The notes under the pieces: generated by a model | Seen by the model: only the letters and a program-made list of their open reading frames with translations | Databases searched by the model: none | What the model was told of the DNA's origin: nothing | Translations under genes and position numbers: made by a program | Origin: an uncultured Neomegalonema sp. | GTDB lineage: Bacteria; Pseudomonadota; Alphaproteobacteria; Rhodobacterales; Rhodobacteraceae | DNA length: 20,570 nt | Assembly: GCA_937958345.1 (NCBI GenBank) | Contig: CALGNW010000298.1 | Location: 1-20,570, forward strand | Reading direction: 5' to 3' | Part shown: positions 14,832 through 20,570 of the stretch, piece by piece | Numbering within the stretch: the stretch's first letter is position 1 | How the letters are laid out: the number at the start of each line of letters is the position of its first letter

Positions 14832-16130
14832 CTAGCGGCTGGCGGATACTTTCGCAGAATCAAGAATATTTCGTGTATCGTCCGCGTTTTCCGGTGGCAG
14901 GCGCATCCAGGTATCCATGGTGATCTGCTTTATGATCTCGGCGGCCTGCAGGGCGGCGCTTTCGTCTTTTTCATAGGCCAGAAGGCCGATTACCTCGGAT
15001 CCCTCGGCCAGTTGGGCGGCCATCAGGTCGCCATCGCGCGCCAGCTCGACCGTTCCGTCAAACGCCGTTTTTAACTCTGTCAGCAGGCGTTCAACCTGTT
15101 CAAACAACGGCTCAAAATTGCCCGTGTCACACGATGCCAGCGCCGCCTTGCAGCGTTTGTTACCCTCGACCAGCAAGTTCAGCGTCCGCGCGCGGGGCGT
15201 TGCGGCCTCGGTTTGCGCCGGTGCGGTGGATGTTGGCGCGGTCAATGGTGCAACCGGAACCACTTCGACTTCGCCGATGGGAATAATATCAATTTCGGCG
15301 CGCAGCACGCGGGCCTCTTCGATCAGCCCTTGCTGACCCGCCTGAACCAGCGACATCACGTCGTTCAGGATTGCCTGACCGCCACTGCCCGAAAACCGCT
15401 CGGGATTAGCAACCTTGCCGCCCTGTACTGCGGATTTGGCCTCATCGACCGCGATTTTTGTCGAAATCTTGAATTCGCCTGTGACGAATTCCAGCTTTTT
15501 AGCGAGCGCCTCGTTTGAGGCGTCGGTCGTTAACCGCTCGGCATTGGTTAACGCAAGAATACTGCGTTCCTTCAGGGTATCCGGGACCGTAAACCACAAC
15601 CGCCGCTCTTGGGGAATCCAGCTGCTCGTCGCGTCTGAACACCAGATGATCACTTCGGTATTGTCCAGCAGCTTTACCAGATAACCGGCGCGGTTATCAT
15701 CGCCGTCATAGGCCGGCAGGATCGTGAAATCGATTTCCGCAAAGATCGCATGCGGCAGTTGCAGGCGGATGGTGTCCGGCTTTTTACCCGCCAGCGCCAG
15801 CGAAACGGCAACCCCCGGATAGCTTTTTTCGATGTCGCCAAAGACTGCATCGGTCTGCGCTGTCTTGCCATAGCGGACCTCGATGGCCGGACAGGACATG
15901 GCTTCTTCGGTCGATGAGAACAGTTGCTCGCCGGTGATGAATTCTCCGACGCCGCGATGGTTCGCGCCGGACAGGCCCGCAACGACAACCTTGGTCGGGT
16001 GGCCGAGGCGCTCGACCGTATCTTGCAGGCGCGTCACCAGATCAGCGTCGAGCTTGTCGAGCGATTTGCCCATCATGCTGCAAAACGAGTTAAGGCGCTT
16101 CCGCAGTTTTTGCTTTTCGCTCAGCTTCAT
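14832..16130 (-). CDS. Pseudo-GTPase (P-loop lost), first gene of the GTPase operon
   Basis: A 432-aa protein homologous to the operon's smaller GTPases but without a working nucleotide site. Aligning VVVAGLSGANHRGVGEFITG (48-67) with VVVLGEFSAGKSTLINLLTG of the acidic-tail GTPase puts NHR where GKS should be. No DTPG is present; the matching place reads ILPAYDGDD (137-145). The family strand survives as IIWCSDATSSW (161-171), and G4 has become TNAE (195-198) instead of TRAD. After about residue 285 comes a Pro/Ala/Thr linker (VAPLTAPTSTAPAQTEAATP, 293-312) and a helical C-terminal domain. ATG 16130 is preferred (AAAGG about 6 nt upstream) over ATG 16160. A catalytically dead regulatory or scaffold subunit is the likely role (inference). 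As the first gene it follows the 325-bp divergent promoter region. Confidence 0.85.
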   Translation of the reverse strand: MKLSEKQKLRKRLNSFCSMMGKSLDKLDADLVTRLQDTVERLGHPTKVVVAGLSGANHRGVGEFITGEQLFSSTEEAMSCPAIEVRYGKTAQTDAVFGDIEKSYPGVAVSLALAGKKPDTIRLQLPHAIFAEIDFTILPAYDGDDNRAGYLVKLLDNTEVIIWCSDATSSWIPQERRLWFTVPDTLKERSILALTNAERLTTDASNEALAKKLEFVTGEFKISTKIAVDEAKSAVQGGKVANPERFSGSGGQAILNDVMSLVQAGQQGLIEEARVLRAEIDIIPIGEVEVVPVAPLTAPTSTAPAQTEAATPRARTLNLLVEGNKRCKAALASCDTGNFEPLFEQVERLLTELKTAFDGTVELARDGDLMAAQLAEGSEVIGLLAYEKDESAALQAAEIIKQITMDTWMRLPPENADDTRNILDSAKVSASR

Positions 16131-16455
16131 GAAAAGCCTTTCAAAGGCACAGCGAGGCAACCGGCTCGCAAACGTAAAAATCAGTGGGCAGTCCGCAGTC
16201 AGACAAGGTCGCGATATCCTGATTTTTAGCCAAGATGGTCTGTATTTTTCGTTAAGGGACGCTCATAGAATGGTTGAAAGTTCGCACACCTGAAATTCCG
16301 ATCCATAAATACGGCGGCGCGATCTGTGAGCGGTCATCATTATGGACAGTGTCAAAAATAGTTTTTGCTAATTTCAGAAATTCGGACCGGATTTCATCCG
16401 ATTTTTACTAACCATGGGTCATTCCTTTCCTGAGTATGGAAAGAGGACCCCTCCA
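16131..16455. promoter_or_regulatory. Divergent intergenic region between the GTPase operon and the ammonium-sensor kinase
   Basis: This is the longest gap in the window, visibly more AT-rich than the flanking genes, with many A/T runs. It must hold the operon promoter and that of the kinase gene. Visible small structures are an imperfect 4-bp dyad GACA-G-TGTC at 16345-16353 and a short hairpin CGGAT-TTC-ATCCG at 16388-16400 followed by ATTTTTA, in the leader of the kinase gene. I found no convincing sigma-70 pair in the operon direction and no sigma-54 (GG-N10-GC) site in either. No RNA gene or open reading frame with a ribosome site was recognised. Confidence 0.6.
16343..16372 (+). promoter_or_regulatory. 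Candidate sigma-70 promoter of the ammonium-sensor kinase gene
   Basis: TGGACA (16343-16348, five of six matches to TTGACA) and GCTAAT (16367-16372, four of six to TATAAT) are 18 bp apart, giving a predicted leader of about 75 nt before ATG 16456. The -10 match lacks the important second-position A, so this is a weak candidate only. The small GACA/TGTC dyad overlaps the -35 element. Confidence 0.28.
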
Positions 16456-19974
<3,519 letters not shown>

Positions 19975-19999
19975 CCGACCGGCCTTGTAAATGAATCAG

Positions 20000-20029
20000 A
20001 CCCGCCCGGATCATCCGGGCGGGTTTTTT
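20000..20029 (+). terminator. Strong intrinsic terminator after the ammonium-sensor kinase gene
   Basis: A near-perfect GC-rich stem, ACCCGCCCGGA (20000-20010) with TCCGGGCGGGT (20014-20024), closes a three-base loop and runs into TTTTTT (20024-20029). It lies 25 nt after the kinase stop. The minus-strand side lacks a T-run, so it does not serve the convergent TPR gene. Confidence 0.93.
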
Positions 20030-20055
20030 CATTCCGCGCGGTCGCTTGAATCAGG

Positions 20056-20570
20056 TTACTTTTCTTCATCCGCGCATTGCTCCAGCCGCGCGCGGAGGCG
20101 CTCGAGGCGCTTAGTTTCATTCCTGTGATGCAGTGGCATGTGCTCAGGATCGAAGACGGTAAGCGCCGCCTCGACATGCGTAACCGCCGCTTTATAATGC
20201 AAGCGTGGATCTGGACAGGTATCGTGAGCGGCGCGCGCTTCCTCTAAGATTGCAAGATTTGCCTTGGTCTCGCCCCACTGCACGGGATGATCCGCCTCGG
20301 TACGCACCCGCAGCGCCGCACGATAGCTCTCCATCGCCTCCGCAAATAACGCCGTGCCCTCCGCCCCGGCGGTGCGCGTGCCTTGCTCATACAAAACGCT
20401 CGCGAGGTTCTGCGTCGTCATCGCCCAGCGGACAGGGTCATCCGCCTCGGTCCGTACACGCAGCGCCGCGCGGAACCTGTCCACCGCCTGTCCCAATAGC
20501 GCCGCACCCTCCGGCCCGGCGGTGCGCGTGCCTAGTATTTCCAGCGCGATAGCGAGGTTCTGCATCGTCA
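20056..20570 (-). CDS. TPR-repeat protein, C-terminal part, cut by window edge
   Basis: C-terminal 170 or so residues of a tetratricopeptide-type protein; the frame continues open past base 20570 (the codon before MQNLA is ACG, matching the internal TTQNLA), so the N-terminus and any catalytic domain are outside. Two 50-residue repeats are visible, each with GTRTAGxEGxAL, a helix xxYRAALRVRTEADxPV and W..T..NLA..L. A final non-repeat part (about 115-169) contains CPDPRLHYKAAVTHVEAALTVF and a charged, Arg/Leu-rich C-terminal helix. TPR arrays of this type are protein-interaction scaffolds and are often fused to CHAT, TIR or NACHT modules, but no such part is visible. It is convergent with the kinase gene. 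Confidence 0.8.
   Translation of the reverse strand, partial: TMQNLAIALEILGTRTAGPEGAALLGQAVDRFRAALRVRTEADDPVRWAMTTQNLASVLYEQGTRTAGAEGTALFAEAMESYRAALRVRTEADHPVQWGETKANLAILEEARAAHDTCPDPRLHYKAAVTHVEAALTVFDPEHMPLHHRNETKRLERLRARLEQCADEEK
20271..20570. repeat. Two tandem 150-bp coding repeats in the TPR gene
   Basis: Units 20271-20420 and 20421-20570 match closely at exactly 150-bp spacing. Examples are TCCGCCTCGG at 20291 and 20441, GGTGCGCGTGCCT at 20371 and 20521, and GCGAGGTTCTGC(G/A)TCGTCA at 20402 and 20552. The high nucleotide identity points to recent repeat duplication; the array probably continues beyond the window. Confidence 0.88.

Noticed and set aside
7007..16130. Calling the operon a known Eleos/LeoABC or MglAB system
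   Set aside because: Dynamin-like and Roadblock-like components are reminiscent, but gene number, order and the pseudo-GTPase do not match what I know of either system, so no system name is assigned.
16388..16406. Hairpin CGGAT-TTC-ATCCG followed by ATTTTTA as a true terminator
   Set aside because: Only five base pairs and located in the leader just before the kinase start; too weak to call a terminator.
16131..16455. Sigma-54 promoter for a nitrogen-related gene
   Set aside because: An ammonium sensor makes this attractive, but no GG-N10-GC element with proper flanks was found on either strand.

Overview
The window looks like a chromosomal segment of an alphaproteobacterium, most likely Rhodobacterales (Roseobacter group). 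The reasons are the moderately high GC, a DctPQM-type TRAP transporter, an alphaproteobacterial-style M20 dipeptidase, a HupE/UreJ–DUF4198 pair, and Shine-Dalgarno-led genes packed closely together. No rRNA, tRNA, CRISPR array, transposase or integrase was seen.

Left part (1-6994), accessory metabolism and transport. The 5' part of a TRAP large permease (dctM, cut by the window edge) and the small permease (dctQ) lie on the minus strand with overlapping stop and start. A plus-strand, secreted Sel1-repeat protein separates them from the TRAP binding-protein gene (dctP, minus). dctP follows an M20 metallodipeptidase gene on the same strand, and a clear intrinsic terminator sits between the convergent Sel1 and dctP genes. 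Next come a small CxxC/CxxH protein (plus), a HupE/UreJ-like membrane protein (minus) and a divergent secreted DUF4198 protein (plus).

Centre (7007-16130), the most interesting region. Eight minus-strand genes with gaps of 3-50 nt form an apparent operon. In transcription order they are: a pseudo-GTPase with a destroyed P-loop, a dynamin-like GTPase (672 aa), a GTPase with a long acidic tail (384 aa), a Roadblock/LC7-like protein (133 aa), an unrecognised 254-aa protein, a second dynamin-like GTPase (700 aa), a third small GTPase with a degenerate switch II motif (249 aa) and an unrecognised 165-aa protein. The two dynamin-like proteins are paralogous. The three smaller GTPase-fold proteins form a second paralogous set. 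I do not recognise this combination as a named system. A membrane-remodelling or membrane-guarding machine controlled by a Roadblock regulator is the best inference; anti-phage defence and cell-polarity or vesicle functions are alternatives.

Right part (16131-20570). A 325-bp relatively AT-rich divergent intergenic region separates the operon from a 1172-aa plus-strand fusion: ammonium transporter (Amt) domain, PAS-like segment, histidine kinase, and two receiver domains. This ammonium-sensing hybrid kinase ends in a strong intrinsic terminator. Converging on it is the 3' part of a TPR-repeat gene whose 150-bp units are visible at DNA level; it runs off the window. The divergent pairing suggests, but does not prove, a link between nitrogen sensing and the GTPase operon.
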